This document shows, in pieces, positions 1-13,500 of a stretch of 64,000 bases of DNA. Location: contig JAQGDQ010000380.1 of the NCBI GenBank assembly GCA_030141605.1, positions 147,501 to 211,500 of the forward strand, in the 5' to 3' direction. Position numbers and translations under genes: made by a program. The notes below the pieces were generated by a model. The model was not told the origin of the DNA. It made no database searches and saw only the letters and a list, made by a program, of their open reading frames with translations. The stretch is from Tubiluchus corallicola. Lineage: Eukaryota > Priapulida > Priapulimorpha > Priapulimorphida > Tubiluchidae. The first letter of the stretch is position 1, and each line of letters starts with the position of its first letter.

Positions 1-265
1 ATGCTCGTGTCATTTGGTATAACTTAGGAATCATCTAAGATGTCTAAACAGATACATACAAACTTGTTTATACGTATCTAGAGTTTAACTTTGCTTGGTG
101 GAATGCTCGTGTCATTTGGTATAACTTAGGAATCATCTAAGATGCTTAAACAGATACAAACAAACTTGTTTATATGTATCTAGAGTTTAACTTTGCTTGA
201 TGGAATGCTCGTGTCATTTGGTATAACTTGGGAATCATCTAAGATGTCTAAACAGATACATACAA
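1..265. repeat. 102-bp tandem array, 2.6 copies, leading into an exon acceptor
   Basis: Copies begin at 1, 103 and 205 (each starting atgctcgtgtc). The third diverges at about 265, some 55 nt before the 3' splice site at 320. The array is cut by the window edge. Confidence 0.9.
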
Positions 266-320
266 GCAAGCAAACTTACATTAATAACACTAATCAATGT
301 TTTGATTTTTACTATTCCAG

Positions 321-549
321 GTATGGTAACTTTCCTGTCCTGCCAGACAAATTTCTGGAGAAGTTGACATTAAAGGAACTAACAATAACTAACAGTGCCT
401 TATACAAGATCTCTCTACAAGCCTTCGCAAACTTGGCTTTGCGTAAGTTGGACTTATCTGGGAATGAATTTACCGAGATGCCAGTGTCAATGTTACAATA
501 CTTGTCTCACTTAGAATATCTGGACTTGTCATCAAACAGAATCAGAAAG
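321..549 (+). CDS. LRR receptor exon 1 in window: module 1 LRRs
   Basis: Begins after a tttttactattccag acceptor with one base completing a codon (phase 2) and ends at aag|gtaaat in phase 0. It encodes about 76 residues with three LRR motifs (LTLKELTITNSAL, LRKLDLSGNEF, LEYLDLSSNRI). It lacks an LRRNT, so earlier exons of module 1 lie outside the window. Confidence 0.82.
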
Positions 550-3500
550 GTAAATCTGTTAATATTACAGTAATTCGTATTTACTTCAATTAAATTTTAA
601 TTTATTTATCTCTTTATAATGCTACAATAAAACATGATTAATAAAAGAATCGCTAATAAGTTTTGAAGAATGGTTAAAATGTATAGATAGTATCTAGAAC
701 TAGAGAAAGGATAGCGAAAAGATAATTCAATTCAATTAAACTCAATTCAATTCCAATTTATTTATCTCTTTGTAATACTACAATGAAACATGATTAGTAA
801 AAGAATCTCTAATAAGTTTTGAAGAATTGTTAAAATGTATAGATAGATCTAGAACTAGAGAAAGGATAGCGAAAAGACTATAAAGTCACCTAGTCTGCTA
901 TCCTTTACCGAATATAGATAAAATGATTTTTAGACACTGGTGGGCATTAATGTTATCAGTTTAATTTAGGAAACATTAGTAATTTTAAAATTATGACATT
1001 TGCTATATAATTAAGTAATCCAGGGTAAAGAAAATACATGTACTTTAATCAGCGGACAACAAAATAAGGTCAATCTTGATTAAACTAAAAATAGCATTTC
1101 GATTTTATATGAAATACAGGTGAAATTTGTTATGAAATGATAAAAACACTTTGGGTTAATAATGCAATTAATCGTTCTTATTAATCGTTAATATTGCAAT
1201 TACTTCGTTCTTTTTCGGGAATCCTCGGTTTCGGAATACACGTGTGAAAGTTGTAACTGTATATTTTAGGTGCTGCCATCTATTGATTAGTTACTTTAAC
1301 ATTTTACTAGTTAAACTCACCCTTAGTACAATTGCTCGGTCCAGTGAATATGCAAACTCACTGGATCTCCCCTATTTTACTGTAATGGGATATGTGAAGC
1401 CAAGTTTTTGCATAGTTCTCTACCTATATAAACTGGCTAGATTTCACTTCTAGCCACTGTCTAATTCTTCGTGATCAGTGCAGGACACTCTGGTCCTCAG
1501 TGTAGTTTAGCAGTCATGTTACATATAACTATGTAGTGTAATAAAAGTGTTTCAGTTTTTGTGCAAACATGTAATATGGTGTTTAGTTGTTTTCTACAAG
1601 TGTTCAACTTCAACTTCGTAACTAACTTTCACAACACGTATTGACTTTATCAATCCATTTTCAGCTCATGTTCACAAAGATGTTAATATATTGCTGTTCT
1701 GCAATCTCTTACCAAATAGCACTTAAAGGAAGACGTGATGACTTTTCATAAACCACCCCATTTTCAAGTGCGGTAAAAAGTATACATACAAAAGTATAAA
1801 AAGTATATTGACGTACAGTGCTACTGTAAGATAGATATTCAGTGTGTTGTACTAAAACTATGAAAGTTTTAAGATAAAAATTTTAAATAAAGATTAAGAT
1901 AAGAGAGCAAGTTTCACGCATGAGCTGTCTAGCGTGTGTAGTTCGTCAGAAACTAATATATCTGAACTGAGAGGTACAGCAGCTGTTTTTTGAGCAATGC
2001 ATTTTCGAAATGCAGGCGCATGTGCTCGTCTAACTAGCGAATGGTGAAATTCATGTAACAGCAAAGAACTATTGGCGTGAATGTGAAGTTGTGTTTGTGT
2101 GGTAATAATTCTTTCACGTAAGTCATTTTGGAAGGAATAGTATGTTTCCTGTAGATTGTTTTGACCTAGTTTAAGATTGGGTCCAGTTTTGATTTAACAA
2201 TAGCATGATTTCGTCCGCTGTTCAACCCATTATTCAAAGTAAATGGTCACATCACTTCCAAGATCACTCATTCTTCTGAACCTGTTAGCCAATCCTTTTA
2301 ACAAAATTCTATTCTGTTTTCCATAGAATCTAGTATTTAATTTGTTAAAGTACCGTCTAAAGTACTGGTGAAAATTCATTATATTAGATTTACACAGAAT
2401 GGTGCAAGGTCTAGGTCACCACCTGTAAAATTTATTAGAATTGCTCTGCGATCACTGCAATGGCCGGTTAGCTCATTTGGTTCGAGTGCAAAGGTCGTGG
2501 GTTCGACACCCGCACTGTCAATTTGCTTTTAATATTTTAAGAAGACTAACATTTGTACCCACAACAACAATACCATTATCGAAATGGATACAATAACAGG
2601 AGAATGCAGCAAACTCCTGATCACGATGAGGCTCAGAGCTCACTAAAAGATCATTGTCCAAGTACAGCTGCACAAGACAAAAAATGCAGGTAAATTATCT
2701 ATGCAGTAAATTATCATAGGGCATATTCTTGCCGAAGTTTAACACTGTTTATTATTTGCGAAATACTAGGTGAAATTATATTGTAATTAGAGCATACAAT
2801 TGGACAAGACTACGGCCATGTCACGCTGAAAACAGCCTGGTTAGTACTTGGATGGGTGATCGCCTAAGAATACCAGGTTCTGTAGGCCTGCGGGATCCCA
2901 CACTGTATCTCGATACTAGGCCGAGGAGCTGCACAAGCAGCCAATGGCTAGAGGGCGGAGGAGGTCAAGTGACCCAACGGCCATGTGTAGAGGAGTAAAC
3001 CTTCCAAATCAGTAGTGGAACCCCAAAGGCGGACCAGCGCAGCATGCTCACTGACTCCTGCAGCCAACCTGGTGCCAAACGTATCGCTCTGCTTTCCTTT
3101 AGATACACCAGGGAGGAAGAGAGGGGCTTCCTGTTGTCTGGGCAACTTAGGATCTCCATACACCTTGCCCAGGCGTGTGCCCTTAGAGGCCACTCCAGTG
3201 GTTCAAGGATCGGATTGCTCAGCCACATTCGACGCTGCAGCTCCATCAATGTGATCAATAACTGACTCTCTTGGCGCACATTCCATTGTCTTCCGAGACA
3301 AAAGGATGCCAACAATGTGCAATTCCCAAAGCCGTCGGGGCATTCTTACTGATCTATTTTTTATTAAATTACAATACGATACTTTTCCCTTTTCAGATGG
3401 AAGTGTTAAATCTACCAGCGTTGAAGCAGCTAAATTTGGCTTCTAATGGCATTGAATACATGTGCAAGGGATCCTTATCAGGGTTTCCTTCGTTAGAGAC

Positions 3501-4548
3501 TTTAGACCTCGGTAACAACAGGTTGGATTACCTGCTGTCAAACGTATTTGGAGAGCAGCAAAAGTTACCCATGCAGATCACATTAACAGGTATGAGGTAT
3601 AATGATGTTAATACATTGCTGTTTAGCAATCAGTCTTACCCAACACCATTCAATAATGATATTGTTTTGTCTGCTACTCAAAATAAATGTTCTACATGAT
3701 TCTACCTATCCACAATCATGACATTTCATAACTCAAACTAACATACGTCATCTCAAATCACTTCCAATGTCACTCATTCTCGACATTAAGCGATGTACAA
3801 TGTTTTATTTAATGGTAATGTTCAATGGTAGTCAACACAAATCAAACTTGTGTATGATATGTACGTCAAACTGTGAAACCCCACGTGGAGAGTTCTTAAC
3901 ATCTTTCCAATCTCTCCATCTCACGTGGAGAGCCAATCCTTCCAACAATTCTATTCTCTTTTCCACAGAATCTAGTATATATGTAGTGTATTCAATTTGT
4001 TAATAAAGTACCATCTAAATCAATATTACAGCACTAGGCCCAGAATACAAACACCATTATAGCTCTGCTTTCTGCCAACAGAAAGAGAAAGGTCCATCAT
4101 TCACACGGTTGCACTTTAGAAACATTTCTAATAAATTCTTCTAGTGGAGTCCCTACCTCAGCTGCTTTTACTCAAGCAAACATTCTTTCACTCACTGACA
4201 TTTTGTTGCATCTTGTTCAATCTAATATTTTCTGCTCGCTTTCTCATAGATCTGCCACACAGACTAGCCACAAGACGCAATTTTTTTTCTTTCACAAGGC
4301 CTAGTCCTTAGCATGTCAGCCTCCTATTTTTGCTCTCCTCTGCCTTCACTTAGTTCACTACTTCTTTAATGAGTCTATCCATTTTATAAAACATCAACAA
4401 CATTAACAACACCAATGACAGCAGCAGCAGTTGCGGCGGCAGCAGTAGCAGTAACAGGAAGAACAAGAACAACAAGCATAAGAACAACAACAACGACAAC
4501 GACCACGACAATGACAACAACAACGAGAACAAGCACAAGAACAACAAC

Positions 4549-4581
<33 letters not shown>

Positions 4582-7500
4582 AAACAACGAGAAAGAGGAC
4601 AAGAACAACAACAAGAACAGCAACAGCAACAGCAACAGCAGCAGCAGCAACAGCAACAACAGCAGCAGCAACAACAACAACAACCACAGATATATTTACT
4701 GCTATTCTATGCCCAAAAAAATTTTCTCATTAATAATGACACAGCCTATTGCACAAGTTGCGATATGCAATTAGTATGATGACGATTATCAATGTTAACA
4801 ATTATTGATAACGTAATAAGTAAATATATTAAACAACATATTTTCACCTAACTAAAAGATAGTCTCTTAATCTATATTAACTATTATTGTAGGTAACTTA
4901 ATAGAATGCGATTGTAATCTGAAATGGGTGGCTCAGCATCAGGTAACAGTGTTTGGGAAATGTCTCGGAAAGTCTGGTAAAAACATTAGAAACTTGAAAG
5001 AGAACGCCTTCAGATGTGACTGTGCAGGATGCAGAAGTGACGTCACAGACAGGGATGTTTGTAACGAGAACCGAGACTTTATAACTGAACCACCAGTAAG
5101 TGAAACGTTATACAACATGATTTCTTCTGTGTGCAATTAAAATCACAAGAAACTCCTCCACTTACATCAAGCTGAAAAAATTCGTCTCGAAATTTCATAC
5201 TACTTACGTACTGCCCTTTTGCATGCAGGGCTTGCGTCGGTAGTAACGCTGTACAAAACATGTAAATTTAAATTCCCGCGATGACCGTTAGGCGCAGCCA
5301 TTTTAATGGAAGGTCGTTTGAAATAAGTTTAGATAACACTGTGTAAAGTTTGAAAACTAATCAGAGCATTCGTAGTGCACACGTCACTAAGTAAAATTTT
5401 AAACTACTGTATCTTGTCAATAAGATTAAAAATATGTTTTTGGTTAGTGAGTGGCGCACCCTGGAGGGTGAGTCAGTGACACTTTACCAATTCGCACGAA
5501 CATTTTAAATTATTATTTCTAGTTACACAAGTCTTTACAGCAGGCGAGAGAAATACCAAGTAATATAAATTTGCATGAAAGGTTTTTCTGGTCATAATTT
5601 AACATTGTCTTTTATTCCCCTGTTTTACAATGCGCGTATATGACGTCATGTAATGGCGCGGTCGGAACAGCATTGTGGGAGATTTAAAATGAAGACAAAC
5701 AAAAAGTACTTTAAAGTACTATATATGCTTACAAGTGCTATAAAGTAAGATAATTTTTAAGGCGATTTTTCCTGAAACCTACTTCAGGTACCCCCTTTCT
5801 TGTGCTTTAAAACAAAACACCTTTAGAAATCTTACGCCTCATGAGGTAATATCTTGCCTGTTATTTTCAGATATATGATTGTCCATTGAATGTACAATGG
5901 GGGCCATGCTCATGCCAAGAGACTGGATTGCCAGGTCAAGGTCTGATGATAACTTGTGTGGGTTCTGAAGGAGAGAACATTTATCCAGTTATACAAAGTG
6001 TGGGTTTACCAATGGACACAGTTACTATTATCAAGTAAGTAATGTAAAACTAGTCTTCTATTAAGTTCAAACAGTCAAATTATTTCCAGAATTATAGGAT
6101 AATAATTGATCAAAAATCGATGATCATAGTGCTGCAATGATTTATTGATTCAGTGACGCAATGTACAGGGATTCACAAATATAAATACTGCGTTAACTGA
6201 TCGTAACAAATCTTCAAAGAGAAATAGCAGCAAAATCGACTCTCAAGTTCCTCCTGGTGACTCCAAAAACCTGTATTTGTTTTTTGTCTTCCTTACACCT
6301 TTCATAACATATTCCTTGCAAAATATTATAACTATACGTTTACAAAATTTCCCTCCATTAATACAAACTATGCCAGGTCGGTATAGTATCAGCAAACTAT
6401 ACTAACAAATGCCAGGTGCCACTTGCTGGTCGGCCGCTGCTTTGCGATATACTTCAGTACAACCTAAAGACATGTACTCGCATTCAGCATAACCGCTTTG
6501 GTTATCACATTTCCAGGACCAATTTTATACGTTGGTTTTCATAAACAAATAGCAACAAAATGTGAGGTTATGAACAACCAACGTTAAACTTAATTAAGTG
6601 AAATGTATTGGTGTGATTAGTCGAGGTTATTTTTTGTTTAAAGGAAAGGACAAGTCACTTAGCATGCTGGGTTTATTTTACTGCTGTCTCTTAAACTGTT
6701 TGTGGTGTGCTACAGGAAAGGACAAGTCACTTAGCATGTTGGGTTTATTTTACTGCTGTCTCTTAAACTTAGAAAAAATATGACAAATACGCTCCATAAA
6801 GCGTAAAGCTAATTTATACTACCTCTGTATAGAAATTTTCGGGCGTGGTGGTTGCCGCCATAAAATTGAGAATTATGACGTAAGTGGTGGACTTCGTGAG
6901 TTTTCGTAAAACGCATCGTGGCTTTCGATAAGCAGACGCTGCTTAAACTAATTCAAGCCTTTGTAGTTTACCTAATGTTCATGCAAAAATATCACAAAAT
7001 TAACAATCTCGTTTCTCGCAAAAACTTACTTCTGAAAAGTGCGCTGCTTTTCTACAGGACGAATGACGTCATTGGAAGAAGAATGAGCATTGAAAATGGG
7101 AGCGCCCAAACATGAAATGATCGCGACTATAAAGTGATTTATTCATTACAAGAGGCACTTATCACACTTTTATTACTAAATCCTTCCAACACTTTTCCCG
7201 AGCAACGAAACAAGCCCAACTTCACGGAAGGCTTGACCTTTCCTATCAAATAGTTTGGCACACTACAGCAGCTTAACTTAAACCTTAATTTTTACTTTGT
7301 ACCTGTACGCTGCTATGAACTATAATTAGTACAAAAAAATTGAAAAGGTATTTTAAAGTGTACCTGAAAGAACTTTCCGTACAAATTAGATTACTTATCA
7401 TTATACTTACCTGTTTGAAAGACTTATGTAATTGGAAAAGAAAATTCTTAATAATTTTACATATTAGTGCCACCTGATAAAATGGCACTGCCTAACCATC

Positions 7501-10500
7501 CCAGTGTGCACCACTGATTCACCAAGAAACACATTATTGATCTTATTGACTGTATAGAATGATTTATATATTTGCTTAATTAGTGAATTAGCTAAGCATG
7601 TGTTGATTATCTTTTCAAACTTTATTCAATGTTATCTAAACATGTTTCAAACGACTTACCATCAAAATGGCTGCACCTAACAGTTATCACGGGGAATTTA
7701 AATTACAAGTTTTACATAGCGTTACTGCTAGTGCAAGCTCTGTATGCAATAAGACAACATTTCAGCGATATAAACTCTCTAGATGAATTTTTAAGCTTTA
7801 TTTATGAAGTGTTTTCTTGCACTTTAAACGCTGTTTGTTCATCTAGTGCAAGAATTCGTTCAATAATCCCGGATGCATTTGCTGGTGCGCACATCAAGCA
7901 TTTAAGGATCAATTGGTGTAAAATGAGAACAGTGGAAGTAGGAGCCTTCAATACCTTAGAAGATCACTTAGAGGAACTAGACTTGAGGTAAGCTGAAGCA
8001 TTCAACACCTTAGAAGATCACTTAGAGGAACTAGACTTGAGGTAAGCGGAAGCATTCAATACCTTAGAAGATCACTTAGAGGAACTAGACTTGAGGTAAG
8101 CAGAAGCATTCAATACCTTAGAAGATCACTTAGAGGAACTAGACCTGAGGTAAGCAGAAGCATTCAATACCTTAGAAGATCACTTAGAGGAACTAGACTT
8201 GAGGCAAGCGGAAGCATTCAATACCTTAGAAGATCACTTAGATGAACTAGACTTGAGGTAAGCGGAAGCATTCAATGCCTTAGAAGATCACTTAAATGAA
8301 CTAGACTTGAGGTAAGTGGAAGCATTCAATGCCTTAGAAGATCACTTAAATGAACTGGACTTGAGGTAAGCAGAAACATTCAACACCTTAGAAGATCAGT
8401 TAGATGAATTAGACTTGAGGTAAGCTGAAGCATTCAATACCTTAAAAGATCGCTTAGATGAACTAGACTTGAGGTAAGCTGAAGCATCCAACACCTTAGA
8501 AGATCACTAAGAGGAACTAGACTTGAGGTAAGCAGAAGCATTCAATACCTTAGAAGATCACTTAGAGGAACTAGACTTGAGGTAAGTGGAAACATTTAGT
8601 ACCTTAAAAGATCAGTTAGATGAAATAGACTTGAGGTAAGCGGAAGCATTCAGTACCTTAAAAGATCAGTTAGATGAACTAGACTTGAGGTAAGCGGAAA
8701 CAGTCAACACCTTAGAAGATCACTTAGAGGAACTAGACTTGAGGTAAGCAGAAGCCAAACCAAACAAAACAACAAACAACACAACCAAAACATTAGAGGA
8801 ACTAGACCTGAGGTAAGCAGAAGCATTCAATACCTTAGAAGATCACTTAGAGGAACTAGACTTGAGGCAAGCGGAAGCATTCAATACCTTAGAAGATCAC
8901 TTAGATGAACTAGACTTGAGGTAAGCGGAAGCATTCAATGCCTTAGAAGATCACTTAAATGAACTAGACTTGAGGTAAGTGGAAGCATTCAATGCCTTAG
9001 AAGATCACTTAAATGAACTAGACTTGAGGTAAGCAGAAACATTCAACACCTTAGAAGATCAGTTAGAGGAATTAGACTTGAGGTAAGCTGAAGCATTCAA
9101 TACCTTAAAAGATCGCTTAGATGAACTAGACTTGAGGTAAGCTGAAGCATCCAACACCTTAGAAGATCACTAAGAGGAACTAGACTTGAGGTAAGCAGAA
9201 GCATTCAATACCTTAGAAGATCACTTAGAGGAACTAGACTTGAGGTAAGTGGAAACATTTAGTACCTTAAAAGATCAGTTAGATGAAATAGACTTGAGGT
9301 AAGCGGAAGCATTCAGTACCTTAGAAGATCAGTTAGATGAACTAGACTTGAGGTAAGCGGAAACAGTCAACACCTTAGAAGATCACTTAGATGAACTAGA
9401 CTTGAGGTAAGCGGAAACAGTCAACACCTTAGAAGATCACTTAGAGGAACTAGACTTGAGGTAAGCAGAAACATTCAATACCTTAGAAGATCACTTAAAT
9501 GAACCAGACTTGAAGTAAAGCTAGTAAAGTAACAGTTATGATCAACTAGATGATCAACCCATAATAATGAATGTCCAGTGTTGCAATGTATGTCACTGCA
9601 AGACTTATGGCTTTTTTCTATAGAGAGAGTTTTTTCTATCAAGACCCAAAAAGGGACCCCCAGAACTTGGCATGGTTATCTGGTAATCAGTGTGTCTCAA
9701 TATACAACTACAATATGAAGTATTTATCGTGGCCTCCCCTAATTGTTGCAAGCAAACATGAATTAAATTATCATTCAGCCAAAAGTACTGTTTGTTTGTC
9801 ACCAAATAAAGTAAAATGTTTGAAAACTGATACAGATGAAGTAAAACCCCTGGTAATTCTTTTAGTCGAATTAGACGAAAACTGAATGAACTGTCTCTTT
9901 GTTAATAGACTTTTGCTCCACTAAATTGTAAAACAAATTTGTAACATTTAATAAGTGATCTATGAATAGAGGTTTCTTGCAACAGAAAAAATGGAGCATC
10001 ACAAGCTAAGAGCCTTGACAGCTGGCAGTAAAGTTATTGTACTTTACTAATGATTTATATGTAATGTTGATCTCTGTAGCAACAACGAGTTGAAGGTAGT
10101 ACCAACAGAAGCAATAAGGAATCTTCTCCAAATTAGCGTACTTGACTTGTCAAACAATCATTTAGAAGATCTCACCAGCGACTCCTTCAACTTTAATGGT
10201 AAATATGTTTCATCCTAAGTTTATAACGGAAGTGGTGCTGACAAGCCACTGGCGTAGCAGTGTCTAGTTTTTTTGCTGGATTACTGCTGCGTTTACCTGT
10301 CTGAAGGCAGATTTCTCTTATTTTAGAATTCTGCCTGCCCAATGTCTACAATAGACGTGACGGGCGTATGATGACGACGACGACGATGATGATGATGATG
10401 ATGACTCTAATTTTTGTCGTGGGCATGTAAACTGTAAACGGTAATAGTAGGAAAAATGATGTTTCACATTTTATCTATCGCATCAGTCAGTTAACGTATC

Positions 10501-13500
10501 TATTGCCCTAAAAACTGATGCACTTTTGAAAAGTATTATAAGCCAGCAACACAAAACCTGATGTTTTTAACTTATAAAAGCAACGTGTAATTAATGTCAT
10601 ATAAGACTTACTACAACACAAATGTTCTCTGATTACATAACAATGCATTTAATTATTGGTACAGTAGGCACTGCTTAAAATACTTCGGTATGAAAGTGCT
10701 TAGACCCACTGCAAAGGATTTAGATGAATTTTACAAACGAACTTATGTCAAAACTCCTGTGTGCAATTATTTAAGAAAGCTAATTTAAACTTGTTAATTA
10801 GAATAAAAGAAAACAGAAGATCGCACAATTCTGATTATTACCACTAAAATTACAAAAAATATGCAAGGTCGGTTGCTTCATTTCTTCACTAAGAAGTGGG
10901 TTTACGAAATTCTCATGCTGATAAAAACTGTTATTGTATACTGTTATTGTATGCTGTATGCACATGTGTAAGCAAAACACTCAGTCACCTAGTGCTGAGC
11001 TGCAGTTGGGGGTGACCTTGTTTTACCTGTGAAAAGCATCAGGAACTTCAAGAGCAAACTGCTGGGCAAGTGATTAAATGTTCAGCTTCCAGGAACAACG
11101 AGGTTAACTGCAGCGAACGAGCAGGTGACAGATTCAGAGCAAAACCGCTATGCTAGGACATAAGCGCGTGTTAAACGTACCTGCACATAAAGCTCTACTT
11201 GACATGACTGTTTCTACCTATACCAGAGTGCCAAACGCGAGATAAAGATGATATTAAAATAGTGAAACCTCTTTCCTCACACACAAGAGCCTTATTTTAA
11301 GTACCTAGATGAAAAATATTGAGTCATTTATCCGGAGTTATTTGAGTAAATTGCAGACAGCTTTGATACACATTTGAATAGAACCGGCCCGCATCAGACG
11401 TTTTTGAGTCAGTTAGCCGACTGATTCTATTAACCGTGAGTCTGATAAACAGCACCTACTGTATTTACTAATAAGATACAGGTTGTGCTGACGTAATCAG
11501 AATGCTCACGTGACCATGGATTGCTTCGGCGCGCACGTGTCTGCAGGAGACGAGTGTAAAAAAGCGGACATGCTTGTTTAGGATTACTTGTGTTATAAAA
11601 ATTTTTCGTTAGCGTCTTTGTTTGCGAAATTGTCATAGACGTTTTTGTGTCACACCGCAAGTTGCGTAATACAGAAGATGTCAATATACAAATTTTTGAT
11701 GTCAATATACAAAGTTTTGTGGCAAGTTTCGACTGTTTTACGATTTTCGATATGCAAGTAAATTATAGATAATTAGCTCTGTAGCTTGGGCGAAGTGAGG
11801 GCCACACAGGTAAACAATAATAATTCTAGTACTTATTAGAAATAAACCCATTTCAGGTCAATCCAGACTAAAACGCCTTTTGTTGAACGACAATTTTATC
11901 TATCAAATGGGTCCCCAGGCTTTTTCAAGTCTTAGAGAACTGGAGTACTTACACTTACACAACAACTGGATGAGAACACTCTTGCTTGGTTCACTGAATG
12001 GCTTGAATAACACACGTTACATTTACTTCTACAATAACCGAATTGAAGCCGTTCAAAACAATGTATTCAGGTATGTAAAGAAAGCTAATTTCTGCTCCAT
12101 CTCAACACAGAACAACATAATAATGCTTTTATTGCTAATTCTTTTGAAACTCTGAATACTGGCATAGTAACGCGCGTTCAGATTAGTGAATTTTCTATTG
12201 CGAGTTTTCTCTCTGACACACAAGTGTATACTGTTTTGTGAGTTACTGTTGGCAAGAAACTGAAAACTACAGTTGCTGCGAGTTGATTTACTGTCTAGTG
12301 TGAACGTCTCAGCGAGTTATTGGCTAGTGTGAGTGTTTCAGTGAGTCACTGGGTAGTGTGAATGTCTCAGCGAGTTACTGGGTAGTGTGAACGTCTCAGC
12401 GAGTTACTGGCTAGTGTGAACGTCTCAGCAAGTTATTGACTAGTGTGAGTGTCTCAGAGAGTTACTAGTTAGTGTGAACGTCCCAGCGAGTTATTCGGTA
12501 AGTTTTTTGCAGTGAATAAAGAAATTAGTGTTATCTCGCACTTACACTCAGAGAGTAACTCGCAGCAGGTTTTGCTGTCTAGTCTGAACACGCTTGCAAG
12601 TTACTTGGCGAGTCTACCTTGGCGAAAAATTAAGTCTGAACGCACCGTAATTTCGACTAAACAAAACTCTGAAGATGGTGATTTCAAAGTTTATTACAAA
12701 AGTAACAAATCATGACTTTTTCTTATTACTGTTTTTATTTGGAATACTGGTGCATAACTTTTATTTACAATCTACTTCCATCACAGACTGCAAACACATA
12801 ACATTCTGTTATGTCCTATGATAACATATGCTGAATTAAAATCAGCATTTGCTGTCTCTATGTATTAAAAACAGCATTTGCTGTCTCTATGTATCAAAAA
12901 CAGCATTTGCTATCTCTATGTTTTACTACATAAGAACAATTTGTCTCTATGTATCAATAACAGCATTTGCTATCTCTATGCTTTATTACATAAGAACAAT
13001 TTGTCTCTATGTATCAAAACCTGCATTTACTATCTCTATGTTTTACTACATAAGAACAATTTGTTTGCAGGGATATGGAAAATCTGGACTACCTATCACT
13101 CAGTGATAATGAGCTCACGGATACAGGACTAGCTGTTGGTGCTTTCAATGGAATGAACATCTTACGCATTTTGTTTCTAGACCATAACAAGTTGACAGAC
13201 ATAAACGACTTTGTATTTCAACCTTTAGATGATCTAGAATATCTGGACGTCAGGTACAGAATTTTTCTTCTAAGAAGTATACTTTTAAGCTAATGGAAAG
13301 TAGTATGCTTTTAAACTAATGGAAAGTAGTATGCTTTTAAACTAATGAAAAGTAGTATGCTTTTAAGCTAATGGAAAGTAGTGTGCTTTTAAGCTAATGG
13401 AAAGTAGTATGCTTTTAAGCTAATGGAAAGTAGTGTGCTTTTAAGCTAATGGAAAGTAGTATGCTTTTAAACTAATGAAAAGTAGTATGCTTTTAAGCTA

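Noticed and set aside
2461-2520. Functional tRNA gene
   Set aside because: D-arm and T-arm motifs are present but the anticodon arm is missing, so it cannot fold as a tRNA.
5096-5870. Claim that the MITE created this intron (true introner)
   Set aside because: An intron between the module LRRCT and the next LRRNT also occurs at 18955 without such an edge element. Insertion into an existing intron is therefore simpler.
9571-9885. 104-codon open frame as an exon
   Set aside because: No LRR pattern, and exons 5 and 6 join in phase without it.
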